Origin: Planctomycetota bacterium | Lineage (GTDB): Bacteria; Planctomycetota; Phycisphaerae; Phycisphaerales; Phycisphaeraceae | Reading direction: 5' to 3' | Length of the DNA: 64,000 bases | Assembly: GCA_016350165.1 (NCBI GenBank) | Contig: CP066225.1 | Coordinates: forward strand, 930,001-994,000 | In this document: positions 27,592 to 35,238 of the stretch, one piece after another | Layout: each line of letters opens with the position of its first letter | How positions within the stretch are numbered: the stretch's first letter is position 1 | Translations under genes and position numbers: made by a program | Notes under the pieces: model-generated | What the model was told of the DNA's origin: nothing | Database searches by the model: none | What the model saw: only the letters and a program-made list of their open reading frames with translations

Positions 27592-28029
27592 TTAGTACGT
27601 CGCAATATGAAGCCGATTCCAGACATTAATCATCGCGATTACGCCCGTTAGACCAGCAACCTGTGCCGAATTGAAATACGTTAGAAGCTCACTACGTATC
27701 CGACCATGTTCATCCGTCCTATCTAAACGTGTTAACGCCTCTGTATATTCCAGCGCAGCCTTTTCCTCAGCACTAAATACATCCACATGCTGCCAGGCCG
27801 GAAGTAAATCCAACTTCTCCTGCGATTCATTTTCACGCCGTGCATCTTTCAAGTGATACGCAATACAAAACGAGCATTGATTAATCTGCGATGCCCGCAG
27901 CATCACCAGATGACACAACCGCGAATCAAGCCCCGTCTTCGCAATCTCAACATGGATCTGATTAAACAACTCATAAACCGCAGGCAGTTCCTGCTTAAAA
28001 TCAACATGATTGTCAGTCAACGTACTCAT
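27592..28029 (-). CDS. Carboxymuconolactone decarboxylase/AhpD-like protein, ECF41 partner
   Basis: Protein of 145 residues from ATG 28029 (TTAGGAGT 6-9 bases before it). It belongs to the carboxymuconolactone decarboxylase/AhpD group. Seen: LRASQINQCSFCIAYHLKDA with the redox Cys-x-x-Cys-x3-His motif, followed by the helix DLLPAWQHVDVFSAEEKAAL and a C-terminal VIAMINVWNRLHIAT. These features fit a peroxidase-like thiol activity rather than true decarboxylation. Genes of this family are the commonest neighbours and the known targets of ECF41 sigma factors, and here it precedes the sigma gene in the same transcript. Confidence 0.93.
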   Translation of the reverse strand: MSTLTDNHVDFKQELPAVYELFNQIHVEIAKTGLDSRLCHLVMLRASQINQCSFCIAYHLKDARRENESQEKLDLLPAWQHVDVFSAEEKAALEYTEALTRLDRTDEHGRIRSELLTYFNSAQVAGLTGVIAMINVWNRLHIATY

Positions 28030-28085
28030 CACAGACTCCTAATTTAATCTGCCAAGTTCATGATCAAATAAAACATCAAAAGTAT

Positions 28086-28112
28086 GACGATCCCCATCCC
28101 CAGTTTGTGACA
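28086..28112 (-). promoter_or_regulatory. ECF41-type promoter: TGTCACA-N16-CGTC
   Basis: Reading the minus strand, TGTCACA (28112-28106) is followed after exactly 16 bases by CGTC (28089-28086), 57 bases before the ATG of the carboxymuconolactone decarboxylase gene. This equals the promoter known for ECF41 sigma factors, so the sigma factor encoded by the second gene should drive its own operon. Confidence 0.88.
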
Positions 28113-28619
28113 CACAACCAAAATTATTTTTCATCACCCTCCAATCATTCCGCGCCTCACCCATCACATGCAACAAAATGCCACCACCCGACATCACCTC
28201 TATCCCGCTTTCAGCTATCTACTGTTCATACAGTAGACCATCCCCAGATTTGTAAATATTGACTTCCGGGGGCGCACACAAACACGCTTTTCCACCACTT
28301 TTACACCGTATTTTTTCACGATTTCTGACCATTTCCAACCCAAAGCGCGCCGTTTCTGATCCATTTCTGTTCATTTTGGCCTATTCTTTGATTAGGGAAA
28401 ACGGACGAATCGTAAAAATCGTGTGCGCAAACTAAAACCAATCCAAACCCATTTCCAAAATACATCTAATAAACCATACATATTTCGCATATTTTTCAAT
28501 AAACGGATTACACAAAATAGCAACCACCCCTCCCGCCAACCACACATCCCCTTACCTCAACCTCATTTCCACAAACATTTTCTATAAATATTGGCCACCC
28601 CAAACTTATCAGCGCGCAT
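28113..28619. other. Long gap with no visible gene
   Basis: About 500 bases between the ECF41 promoter and the terminator of the heparinase-like gene. No supported reading frame. It contains one copy of the GC-rich repeat ACTTCCGGGGGC (28262-28273) and two partial copies of TTTCTGA-CCATTTC about 28 bases apart near 28321 and 28349. Confidence 0.4.
28262..28273. repeat. GC-rich dispersed repeat, copy 1 (ACTTCCGGGGGC)
   Basis: The same 12 bases occur at 42806-42817 and, inverted, at 43303-43314 and 46781-46792. This is the only copy outside coding sequence. Confidence 0.55.
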
Positions 28620-28650
28620 AAAAAATGGATCTAACCATCAGTTAGAGCCA
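28620..28650 (-). terminator. Probable terminator of heparinase-like gene
   Basis: On the minus strand TGGCTCTAAC and GTTAGATCCA form a 10-bp stem with one mismatch and a 5-base loop, then six T. It lies 28 bases after the stop of the gene at 28678. Confidence 0.72.
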
Positions 28651-28677
28651 TCTAGTCAATCCGCACAACTCAAAAAT

Positions 28678-31059
28678 CTATTCGACGCCGTCAATTTCAA
28701 CGTCGCCATTGCTAACATCAACCGTTACAACAATTTCCTTACCTTCGACCTTGGTGGTGATCACAAATTTTTCACCATCCTTAACAATCCCGACAGGCTT
28801 ACTGCTCCAACGTGTTTTATTAACGAACCCATCAATCACCGAAAGCATCACCATCTTCTCAGACTTCTCATCCACATGCACCGTCAAGTGCGACTGCTTA
28901 AACCCCTTCATACCAGATGGTGCAAACTCAAACTTATCCGTCTGCTCCATCCTAACTCCTTGAGGCCAAAGGTATTGCACTTCGCAGCTAACCCCATCCT
29001 TCTGTGCTTTAAACTTCTTCAACTCACTACTATCAACCTGCACTTCAAACGGATTAAACGCATGCAGCTTCCACTGATAAGTCACAGGTTCATTCGCATC
29101 AAGAACATCTACAATCACAACACCTAACTTACCAAGTCGCACGATCTTACGATCAAACTGTTTGATCAGACCTTCGTAATTATTCTCAACGCGGCCGACA
29201 ACATACCCAACCCCGCCTTTACTCCACCAGTCAATGATCTGGCCAACACTATCACGGTGATGCCGCATCTGCGACTTGCCGTTAACTGTAATGTTGTTAA
29301 CGCTTTGCGTATGCCACATCCATTTCGCATGATGCGGCGACCCATACCCATCACGCCTCCCCGTCTTAATCAACAACCGCTCACCACCAAGCGAAAGTAC
29401 AAACGAATTGTTCGATTCATAACCATGCGACTGCATGCCGAATGGTGACGACTTGAAAATCACCTGCATATTGTCACGACCTGAAAGCAGGTTCGTATTC
29501 ATAACCGATTGACCGATGCCTCTAAAGTGTTTGTCATAAGGCATTTCCGCGATCGATTTTGTCTTCGTCTTCGCACCTGCGTAAAACTTACGCATCACAT
29601 CAATATAGAAGTTGAAATCATAACCCTTCGCATACGGGTCATTGATCTTCAAATCATCAACCCGTTTCACATAGTCCGCCCAATACGGGTTACCTGAGTT
29701 TTTCGCCATCGTATCGACCAATGTTGCAACACGAGCTGAGTTCACATGACGCGCTAAGTCGCCAAAACCACCGGAGTTATCGCCTGGAGGCATGAGGTAA
29801 ATCGGATACCAACCAAGGTTTGTGAGCGTTGATTTATCAAACGCATTAACCTGGAAACCAGTCCGCATCACATCTGCCCACCACATGAACATCGAAAGAT
29901 AGCTGCGATAGTATGCTGACCCTTCATGCCAACCACCGTCTTCATCACTCCATACAGGATATGAGCTACCAAAGATCTGCATCGCGTACCAAGCCCACTC
30001 TTCAGCCTCTTCAATCTCACCACGGAATGCGATGCCAACTTCACCCAACATGTGCCAACCACGGTTGTTATGACTGTTATAAGGCTTCCACATGTGCTGA
30101 TGCTTCACATGTAACCATTGATACATATCTGCACCACGTACCTTCATCATCGCAATACACTTTTTACGAAGCTCATCACTCAGTTCATCGTGCATCAATG
30201 AATAGGTGCGGCTAAAGAGATATGCAAGAGGCATTGCAGCTTCATCGTTGTAAACCCAACCGGTTGAACCTTGCGGTTCCCAATCAGTAACAGCATCCAT
30301 AATGCTGATTACCTGATCGTGATACTTTTTATTTGGTTTAATTTTGTGAGCAAGCGCCAAGTTCAATGCGCCAGTTAGAAGGTCATTAACACGATTTCTG
30401 TTGCCCCACCATATTTTTCTCCACTGATCTGCATTCTGCTGCTGCGTAACACCTTCTGGATATTTTGGTGGATCTGAAAGATTCGGTTTCGTTTCAAAGA
30501 ATTTATTACAGATTCCAATCAGTTCCTTGAACTGCGGCTTCAAGCGACCCTTAAGCATTTCACGACGTAATGCAGAAAAATCTTCCGTGCGAATGAAAAG
30601 ACGCGGATGTTCAACCGGCAAATTTGAGAAGAGCTCTTCGCGCTCTGGCATTACGAATTTCTTCGCATTTGGCTTAATCGTGAAGCTACGCGGTTTACTC
30701 CAACCGGATGCTTTATTGTTTTGATTGTAAAAACGATAACGCCAATAGTAGCCTCCTTCGCCTATTTGCTTGGAGGGAACATGGCCTGAATATCGTGGTA
30801 CTTTGACGTCATAAACGATGTCTTTGAATTTCTGATCTTTTGCGATTTGCAAGATATAACCTGCGGCATCCTTTTGAGGTCGCCACGAGAAGAACGGTGC
30901 ATCTTGGCCGATTTCACTTCCATTAACTGGCTTAAAACCCCATTCACCGACGACACCTTCACGATCATCAAGGATGAGAGACGCATGACATGGATCGGGC
31001 CAAGCAAAGCTAATTATGAGCGCTGAGCAGAACATCAACATCAAAAAGCGATGGATCAT
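28678..31059 (-). CDS. DUF4962 / heparinase II/III-like polysaccharide lyase, secreted
   Basis: Exported protein of 793 residues. Seen: a signal peptide (MIHRFLMLMFCSALIISFAW), an N-terminal DUF4962-type fibronectin-like part (PFFSWRPQKDAAGYILQIAKD, GGYYWRYRFYN), a helical toroid with HNNRGWHMLGEVGIAFRGEI and DEDGGWHEGSAYYRSYLSMFM, and a C-terminal heparinase II/III beta-sandwich (YGSPHHAKWMWHTQSVNNIT, RIVRLGKLGVVIVDVLDAN). Such proteins cleave or bind uronic-acid polysaccharides; the YRSY and HH segments are in the right place for catalysis. ATG 31059 is preferred because AGGAATTAG precedes it. An exact TGTATATACA site lies 11 bases upstream and overlaps this ribosome region, suggesting direct repression. 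Confidence 0.85.
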   Translation of the reverse strand: MIHRFLMLMFCSALIISFAWPDPCHASLILDDREGVVGEWGFKPVNGSEIGQDAPFFSWRPQKDAAGYILQIAKDQKFKDIVYDVKVPRYSGHVPSKQIGEGGYYWRYRFYNQNNKASGWSKPRSFTIKPNAKKFVMPEREELFSNLPVEHPRLFIRTEDFSALRREMLKGRLKPQFKELIGICNKFFETKPNLSDPPKYPEGVTQQQNADQWRKIWWGNRNRVNDLLTGALNLALAHKIKPNKKYHDQVISIMDAVTDWEPQGSTGWVYNDEAAMPLAYLFSRTYSLMHDELSDELRKKCIAMMKVRGADMYQWLHVKHQHMWKPYNSHNNRGWHMLGEVGIAFRGEIEEAEEWAWYAMQIFGSSYPVWSDEDGGWHEGSAYYRSYLSMFMWWADVMRTGFQVNAFDKSTLTNLGWYPIYLMPPGDNSGGFGDLARHVNSARVATLVDTMAKNSGNPYWADYVKRVDDLKINDPYAKGYDFNFYIDVMRKFYAGAKTKTKSIAEMPYDKHFRGIGQSVMNTNLLSGRDNMQVIFKSSPFGMQSHGYESNNSFVLSLGGERLLIKTGRRDGYGSPHHAKWMWHTQSVNNITVNGKSQMRHHRDSVGQIIDWWSKGGVGYVVGRVENNYEGLIKQFDRKIVRLGKLGVVIVDVLDANEPVTYQWKLHAFNPFEVQVDSSELKKFKAQKDGVSCEVQYLWPQGVRMEQTDKFEFAPSGMKGFKQSHLTVHVDEKSEKMVMLSVIDGFVNKTRWSSKPVGIVKDGEKFVITTKVEGKEIVVTVDVSNGDVEIDGVE

Positions 31060-31069
31060 TGCTAATTCC

Positions 31070-31079
31070 TGTATATACA
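31070..31079. promoter_or_regulatory. Operator candidate TGTATATACA beside the ribosome site of the lyase gene
   Basis: A perfect 10-bp palindrome that directly abuts the AGGAA ribosome site of the heparinase-like gene. The same 10 bases recur at 31549. A second shorter palindrome, TGTATACA, lies at 31105-31112. Confidence 0.6.
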
Positions 31080-31080
31080 A

Positions 31081-31609
31081 TTAAATCTTCACCCACTGAC
31101 CACATGTATACAATCTACCTTATCTGAGCGATCATTCAACCTCTATCTCTCAAATCCAACCATCTTTCACAACTGATTACGGGTCAAATCCCCCTAACGT
31201 ACACGTCTAAATTTTTGCTGAACCGAAAAAATACAGGTATGTATAAGCAAGATGACGCCGATTTACGCGAACCACAAATCTGCTACCGCCTTACTTTACA
31301 TTATTTATTTACTGTCAAATAGTTATGATATTTTCAATATTAATAAACAAGCATGCTTTCCGGACCAAGTTGAGCATATATGGATGAGATAGCTTCTCGA
31401 GATCTAAGAAAATCTGATCCACTACTTAGTAAAAATCTAAAAAGCTTCATTATCCCCAACAGAACAGTTGGCTTATTCATGCAAAGGCAGTCACGAATCC
31501 ACTAATATATAAAATGACGAGTTCACATAGACAGTTTTGTTGACAATTTGTATATACATTTCGTAATATATAATAATCTTTTCGACATCACACAACGGAG
31601 CGACAGGAA
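31081..31609. other. Divergent control region between lyase and oxidoreductase genes
   Basis: About 530 bases with no supported gene. Contains TGTATACA at 31105-31112 and the promoter/operator at 31540-31569. A minus-strand reading of 68 codons at 31491-31697 overlaps the oxidoreductase start and is rejected. Confidence 0.5.
31540..31569 (+). promoter_or_regulatory. Sigma-70-like promoter with TGTATATACA operator in its spacer
   Basis: TTGACA (31540-31545), 18 bases, then TAATAT (31564-31569), 41 bases before the GTG of the oxidoreductase gene. The palindrome TGTATATACA (31549-31558) fills the middle of the spacer, a place where a bound repressor would block RNA polymerase. Confidence 0.65.
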
Positions 31610-32698
31610 GTGAATCATAAGGGTAAGGCAAACAAGCAAGGGGCAATTCGTGTTGGGATCGCAGGGCTAGGGCGAAGCGGTTGGCATATCCACGCAATGG
31701 CTATGGATTCGATCGGTCGCGATTTATATGAAATCAAAGCGGTTAACGACCCTGATACTGAACGATGCCAGGATGCGGTTGAGAAGTTTGGTGCGAAAAT
31801 TTGCGATAGCTTCGAGTCACTCGCAAAACAAGACGATCTTGATTTGATCGTTATTGCAACACCAAACCATCTCCACGCACGACATGCGGAGATTGCTTTA
31901 GAAGCAGGCAAACATGTCGTGATTGAGAAGCCGATGGGTTGCAACGTTGCTGAGATTGAACCCATCATTGATATGGCTGACAGTCTTGGATTAATCGCGG
32001 CACCATTTCAAAACAGACGGTATGACCCACACTTTCTTAAAGTGAAAGAAATTATTGAAAGCGGCGTACTTGGTCGTGTATTCCAAATCAATATGACGGT
32101 CCATGCATTTACACGTAGATGGGATTGGCAGACACTGAAAGAATTTGGCGGCGGCATGCTAAATAACAGTGGCGCACATTTTGTCGATCAGGCGATTCAG
32201 TTGATTAATGGCGACAACTTCGATGTTTTCTGCCATCTTGATCGCGTGCTTTCGGTTGGCGATGCTGACGATCATGCTGTGATTATGCTACGCAGTGAAA
32301 ACAATCCATTACTATCACTACAGCTATCAAGCGCTTGCGCAAAACATGCTGATTTATGGTTGGTAATGGGTAGTCATGGCACGTTGTGGGGGAATATGAA
32401 CGAACTGTTTTGGAAGACAACTAGTTTCAAGGAATTGCCAAACCATGAGGTGTTACGCACGCCTACGGAGAATCGATGGTATCAGTTTGAGGAAGTCCCT
32501 TGGTCGGAACACCATTGGAAACTGGAAGGTGAAGAAGCGACGCCATCATGGACGCTAGAGCAATATTATATTGACCTCTATTCATCTATTAGAGGTGATA
32601 AAGATTTGTTTGTAACTCCTGAAAGTGTTTTGCGACTGATGAATGTTCTAGAAAAAGCACGCAAGTCAGCACAATTATCAATTGCAGGATGTGTGTAA
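31610..32698 (+). CDS. Gfo/Idh/MocA family oxidoreductase
   Basis: NAD(P)-dependent sugar dehydrogenase of 362 residues with GTG start and GACAGGAA ribosome site. Seen: GIAGLGRSGWHIHAMA as the Rossmann loop, VIATPNHLHARHAEIALEAG followed by HVVIEKPMGCN (the family's EKP motif), and GGGMLNNSGAHFVDQAIQL with the catalytic His. It shares a TGTATATACA operator with the divergent heparinase-like lyase, so it probably acts on a sugar released by that enzyme. The next gene, another member of the family, starts 14 bases after its stop and is co-transcribed. Confidence 0.92.
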   Translation: MNHKGKANKQGAIRVGIAGLGRSGWHIHAMAMDSIGRDLYEIKAVNDPDTERCQDAVEKFGAKICDSFESLAKQDDLDLIVIATPNHLHARHAEIALEAGKHVVIEKPMGCNVAEIEPIIDMADSLGLIAAPFQNRRYDPHFLKVKEIIESGVLGRVFQINMTVHAFTRRWDWQTLKEFGGGMLNNSGAHFVDQAIQLINGDNFDVFCHLDRVLSVGDADDHAVIMLRSENNPLLSLQLSSACAKHADLWLVMGSHGTLWGNMNELFWKTTSFKELPNHEVLRTPTENRWYQFEEVPWSEHHWKLEGEEATPSWTLEQYYIDLYSSIRGDKDLFVTPESVLRLMNVLEKARKSAQLSIAGCV

Positions 32699-32711
32699 AA
32701 AGAAGCTTAAA

Positions 32712-33614
32712 ATGGGCAAAACAACCAAAATTGGGATGATCGGATTGGACACATCGCATGTTACATGCTTTGCCGAATTACTCATGAACCCAAACGATGA
32801 GAACCACATTGCTGGTTGTGAAGTTGTTGCCGGCTGGCCTGGTGGCTCGGAAGATTTCCCAATGAGCGTTTCCAGAGTTGATGGTTACACGTCTAAACTT
32901 AAAGATCATTACAAGGTCAGCATCTTAAATACGCCTGAAGAAGTTGCTGAGATGTGTGATGTTGTGTTTATCAATGCTGTTGATGGACGTGTACACCAGG
33001 AGCTTTTTAAGAAGATTGCTCATTTCAAAAAACCTACATTTATCGACAAACCACTTGCTTGCGATGTCAGTGAAGCTGAAGAGATTATTGCAACATCTAA
33101 AGCAAACAATGTAACACTGGCAAGCTGTTCATCACTTCGCTTTGTTGATGAGTATCAAGCTGCTCTTAAGGATGATTCACAAGGAAGGATCATCAGCATT
33201 GAAGCCTGGGGTCCATTAAGTTTTAAGACGCCAATACAAGGTTATTATTGGTATGGAATCCACGCGATCGACATGATCGTGGCTGGCATGGGTGCTGGGT
33301 GCATTAGTGCTAAAGCGACAGTAGGCGAACAAAGTGAGGTTGTTCAATACGAGTGGATTGACGGACGAAATGCAATTTATCATGGACTAAAAGCTGGACA
33401 AAGTACGTTTGGAGCAGTAATTCATCGTGAACAAGGAAAACAAATGGTCGACGTTTCCAAAGCTAAACGCCCATTCTACGCATGCTTGTTAGATGAGTTA
33501 TTAAAGACATTACCTTTCAACAAGACCCCGATATGCGAAGTTGAAATGCTTGAAACTATCCGATTAATAGAACTGGCAAATGCATCCAGAGAACTGGCTT
33601 GCAAGTCAATCTAA
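32712..33614 (+). CDS. Gfo/Idh/MocA family oxidoreductase (short, divergent)
   Basis: Second dehydrogenase of the family, 300 residues from ATG 32712. Seen: KIGMIGLDTSHVTCFAELL, in which the GxGxxG loop is replaced by GLDTSH, a variant known in a planctomycete/Bacteroidota subgroup; PTFIDKPLACDVSEAEEII as the EKP-equivalent (DKP); and YYWYGIHAIDMIVAGMG with the catalytic-like His. The changed loop suggests altered cofactor use. It follows the preceding dehydrogenase by 13 bases, so the two probably perform successive or complementary steps in one sugar pathway. A reading from TTG 32682 overlaps the previous gene but lacks support. Confidence 0.88.
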   Translation: MGKTTKIGMIGLDTSHVTCFAELLMNPNDENHIAGCEVVAGWPGGSEDFPMSVSRVDGYTSKLKDHYKVSILNTPEEVAEMCDVVFINAVDGRVHQELFKKIAHFKKPTFIDKPLACDVSEAEEIIATSKANNVTLASCSSLRFVDEYQAALKDDSQGRIISIEAWGPLSFKTPIQGYYWYGIHAIDMIVAGMGAGCISAKATVGEQSEVVQYEWIDGRNAIYHGLKAGQSTFGAVIHREQGKQMVDVSKAKRPFYACLLDELLKTLPFNKTPICEVEMLETIRLIELANASRELACKSI

Positions 33615-33760
33615 ATATTGATCGATAAATCCTACTGCAAATTTTAAACTTCAATATCACTGAACACATCGTTAATCCTCATTACAATAATCATCGCTCC
33701 CTGAATGTTTTTGCCTATAATGACTCCTGATTCATTGAATATGAACCAGAGATTCTATAT

Positions 33761-34894
33761 ATGCCAAAAATCGGCCTCGCTAACGATTGGATCACCACTT
33801 ACGGCGGCTCCGAAAAAGTACTCGAAGCTTTTTCGCGCATATACCCCGATGCACCCCTGCATACTTCACTTTACAACGCAAAAGCTATAGAACATACGGG
33901 CCTTGCAAATCTTGATATCAGAACTTCTTTTCTGCAGAAAATTCCGTTCGCCATTCGCAAGTACAAGGCTTTCTTACCTTTCATGCCTTTCGCTATCGAG
34001 CAACTTGATTTCGATGATTACGACATCATTCTCAGTTCTTCACATGCTATTGCAAAAGGCATTATTACTAATGCAAATCAACTTCACATTTGTTACATGC
34101 ACACACCAATTCGTTATGCATGGGACCTGCAGCAAACTTATCTAAAAGAAGCAAAACTTGGCTATTCACCACGTGGCTTAGCTGCTCGACTCATCCTTCA
34201 CTACATCCGTAATTGGGACCAGCTTTCGGCCAATCGTCCTGATCACTATATTGCCAATTCAAATTATGTTGCTCGCCGCATATATAAGGTATATCGACGT
34301 GAAGCTGATGTTGTTTATCCGCCGGTTGATGTTGATCGGTTTGTTCCGTCCAAAGATCGAGGTGATTTTTATCTTGTTGTCACACGGCTTGTTCCTTACA
34401 AAAAGGTTGAGCTCATTGCCAAAGCATGCATCAAGGCTAAGCGCAAGTTAGTCATCATTGGCAATGGGCCTGAAATGAAGAAGCTAAAGATGATTAATCA
34501 TCCTGATATCCAACTACTTGGACACCAATCTGATGAGGTCGTCAATGAGCACATGCAAACCTGTAAAGCATTTATTTTTGCTGCTGACGAAGATTTCGGC
34601 ATCGTCCCCGTTGAAGCTCAAGCGGCAGGCGCGCCTGTAATAGCATATGGCCGAGGCGGCTGTCTTGAAACGGTTGTTGAGGGAAAAACTGGCTGCTTCT
34701 TTAGTGAGCAAAATGAGTCGACAATATGTGATGCGATTGAACGGTTTGAACGAATTGAACATACTTTCGACATGCATGAGATCGTCGCGCATGCTCAGCA
34801 ATTCTCTGCCAAACGTTTCAAAGAAGAAATTGAACGATTCGTTGAAAAATACTGGCACCAATTTAAGGGTACGAAAGTTTGTTCGAGAACATGA
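33761..34894 (+). CDS. GT4 family glycosyltransferase
   Basis: Cytoplasmic sugar transferase of 377 residues. Seen: an N-terminal domain with IGLANDWITTYGGSEKVLEA, the middle linker HYIANSNYVARRIYKVY, and the C-terminal nucleotide-sugar domain VYPPVDVDRFVPS, FYLVVTRLVPYKKVELIAKA, LVIIGNGPEMKKLK and the E-x7-E motif EDFGIVPVEAQAAG. This is the usual GT4 GT-B layout and would act in exopolysaccharide or cell-surface glycan synthesis. The gene stands alone between the dehydrogenase pair and a PEP-CTERM protein; PEP-CTERM proteins often go together with exopolysaccharide production, so a link is possible but unproven. Confidence 0.92.
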   Translation: MPKIGLANDWITTYGGSEKVLEAFSRIYPDAPLHTSLYNAKAIEHTGLANLDIRTSFLQKIPFAIRKYKAFLPFMPFAIEQLDFDDYDIILSSSHAIAKGIITNANQLHICYMHTPIRYAWDLQQTYLKEAKLGYSPRGLAARLILHYIRNWDQLSANRPDHYIANSNYVARRIYKVYRREADVVYPPVDVDRFVPSKDRGDFYLVVTRLVPYKKVELIAKACIKAKRKLVIIGNGPEMKKLKMINHPDIQLLGHQSDEVVNEHMQTCKAFIFAADEDFGIVPVEAQAAGAPVIAYGRGGCLETVVEGKTGCFFSEQNESTICDAIERFERIEHTFDMHEIVAHAQQFSAKRFKEEIERFVEKYWHQFKGTKVCSRT

Positions 34895-35238
34895 ACTACA
34901 GCCTTCAACCTCTCATATAAGAAGTTCGCAGGATTGGACCATTGATCGACATTTCAATTTTTTATTTTCCCCCCACCCTTACACTCAAAAGCCTTGCATC
35001 CCTCTCTACTTGGCCATCAATTTTTCTCACACATTTCCATAATCAAAGCGCTAAAAAAACTCTTCCTTAAATACTAAAGAATCTTATTTAATTGAGACTG
35101 ACTTGCAATTTCATCTAGACGGTGTATTCTTGCAACTGACTCGCAATTTCATCGACTATTCAAACGATTATTGTGCAGTCACATTTTTATGCCTACATCG
35201 CGCCCGAGAGACACCAAAACACACGGAGAGATTGAACA
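34895..35238. other. Gap with a 19-bp direct repeat before dockerin/PEP-CTERM gene
   Basis: No gene is seen in these 344 bases. The repeat ACTGACTYGCAATTTCATC occurs at 35097-35115 and 35135-35153, 38 bases from start to start (about 3.6 helix turns) and 86-142 bases before the ATG. It may be a pair of activator sites. Confidence 0.45.

Noticed and set aside
28591-29127. 178-codon plus-strand reading frame
   Set aside because: It lies antisense to the end of the heparinase-like lyase and over its terminator, with no family features or ribosome site.
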